Assembly: GCA_947074265.1 (NCBI GenBank)
Contig: CAMTPD010000150.1
Span: forward strand, 1-5,374
From: an uncultured Porphyromonadaceae bacterium
GTDB taxonomy: Bacteria > Bacteroidota > Bacteroidia > Bacteroidales > CAMTPD01
Direction of reading: 5' to 3'
DNA: 5,374 bases
The position numbers and the translations under genes are program-made. The notes under the pieces are model-generated. The model did not search any database and was not told the DNA's origin. It was given only the letters and a program-made list of their open reading frames with translations. How positions within the stretch are numbered: position 1 is the stretch's first letter; every line of letters begins with the position of its first letter. Below, piece after piece: positions 4,928 to 5,374 of this stretch.

Positions 4928-5374
4928 ATGCAAGGATTGGTTATAAAAAATACAGGAAGTTGGTACACCGTACTTACCGATGAAGGTAAGGCTGTTGAGT
5001 CGAAAGTAAAAGGAAGCTTTCGTTTGAAAGATATTAGAACTACCAATCCCATCGCGGTGGGCGATCGAGTTACTATTGAGGAAAATAATGAAGGAACCGC
5101 ATTTATCTCAGAAATAGCTGATCGAAAAAATTATATCATCAGAAGAGCATCAAATCTCTCAAAGCAATCACACATCATTGCGGCCAATCTAGATCAGGCC
5201 ATGTTGATTGTTACTGTTAATTATCCGATTACTACTACTGTTTTTATTGATCGCTTTTTGGCTACAGCCGAAGCATATCGTGTACCGGTAAAACTACTCT
5301 TCAATAAAGTAGACCGTATGAAAGGCGAAAATCGTGAGTATATGGAGGCTTTGATGCACTTATATTCTACAATC
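4928..5374 (+). CDS. rsgA: Ribosome small-subunit-dependent GTPase A, N-terminal part
   Basis: The first 149 residues of a gene cut by the right edge. RsgA (YjeQ/EngC) is a circularly permuted GTPase that checks late 30S subunit assembly, releasing RbfA and probing the decoding site in the characterised bacterial systems. The fragment shows the N-terminal OB-fold (about 1-65, with [10 protein letters not shown] at 43-52), the linker [20 protein letters not shown] (70-89), then the start of the GTPase domain: [10 protein letters not shown] (91-100), [12 protein letters not shown] (106-117) and the G4 guanine-specificity motif NKVD (126-129). G4 coming before G1/G3 reflects the family's permutation; G1, G3 and the zinc domain lie beyond the window. 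The ATG at 4928 lies 13 bp past the frr terminator, with no Shine-Dalgarno sequence and no recognisable promoter between. Confidence 0.95.
   Translation, partial: MQGLVIKNTGSWYTVLTDEGKAVESKVKGSFRLKDIRTTNPIAVGDRVTIEENNEGTAFISEIADRKNYIIRRASNLSKQSHIIAANLDQAMLIVTVNYPITTTVFIDRFLATAEAYRVPVKLLFNKVDRMKGENREYMEALMHLYSTI

Noticed and set aside
1..5374. Mobile element, defence system, CRISPR array, riboswitch or non-coding RNA gene
   Set aside because: Every stretch is accounted for by housekeeping genes and gaps under 100 bp; I saw no transposase, integrase, repeat array, tRNA-like fold or known riboswitch core.

Overview
The window is an ordinary chromosomal housekeeping region of a Bacteroidales bacterium, probably Bacteroides, Parabacteroides or a close relative. 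Three things point there: promoter elements of the Bacteroidetes type (TTTG, then 19-21 nt, then TAnnTTTG) upstream of several genes, a lack of Shine-Dalgarno sequences before the start codons, and a gene order (psd-pssA-DUF4834, tadA, yraN, birA, pyrH-frr-rsgA) that I associate with this order. I saw no insertion sequence, phage gene, CRISPR array, tRNA or rRNA, and no intergenic gap over 100 bp. Genus and species cannot be fixed from the sequence alone.

Layout, left to right. (1) Positions 1-1176, + strand: the C-terminal end of phosphatidylserine decarboxylase, phosphatidylserine synthase (pssA), and a small single-pass membrane protein of the DUF4834 type. The first two carry out consecutive steps to phosphatidylethanolamine. 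(2) A strong hairpin at 1178-1214 is placed to terminate transcription from both sides. (3) Positions 1232-1899, - strand: a 75-aa protein with a ribbon-helix-helix look and tadA (tRNA A34 deaminase), joined by a 4-bp ATGA overlap. (4) A 66-bp divergent control region (1900-1965) with a full - strand promoter, a + strand -7 box and an 8-bp inverted repeat. (5) Positions 1966-3477, + strand: yraN, an MmcQ/YjbR-family gene and birA, closely spaced and probably one operon. (6) pyrH (UMP kinase) and frr (ribosome recycling factor), each with its own recognisable promoter. (7) A terminator hairpin after frr, followed 13 bp later by the start of rsgA (ribosome-assembly GTPase), which runs off the right edge.

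Functionally the region serves membrane lipid synthesis, tRNA modification, biotinylation, pyrimidine nucleotide synthesis and ribosome recycling/assembly. I did not find a previously undescribed system. The points most worth a second look are regulatory: the small putative DNA-binding protein facing yraN across a palindrome in its own promoter, the predicted leaderless start of that gene, the inverted repeat that frames the pyrH -7 box, and the terminator almost touching the rsgA start codon.
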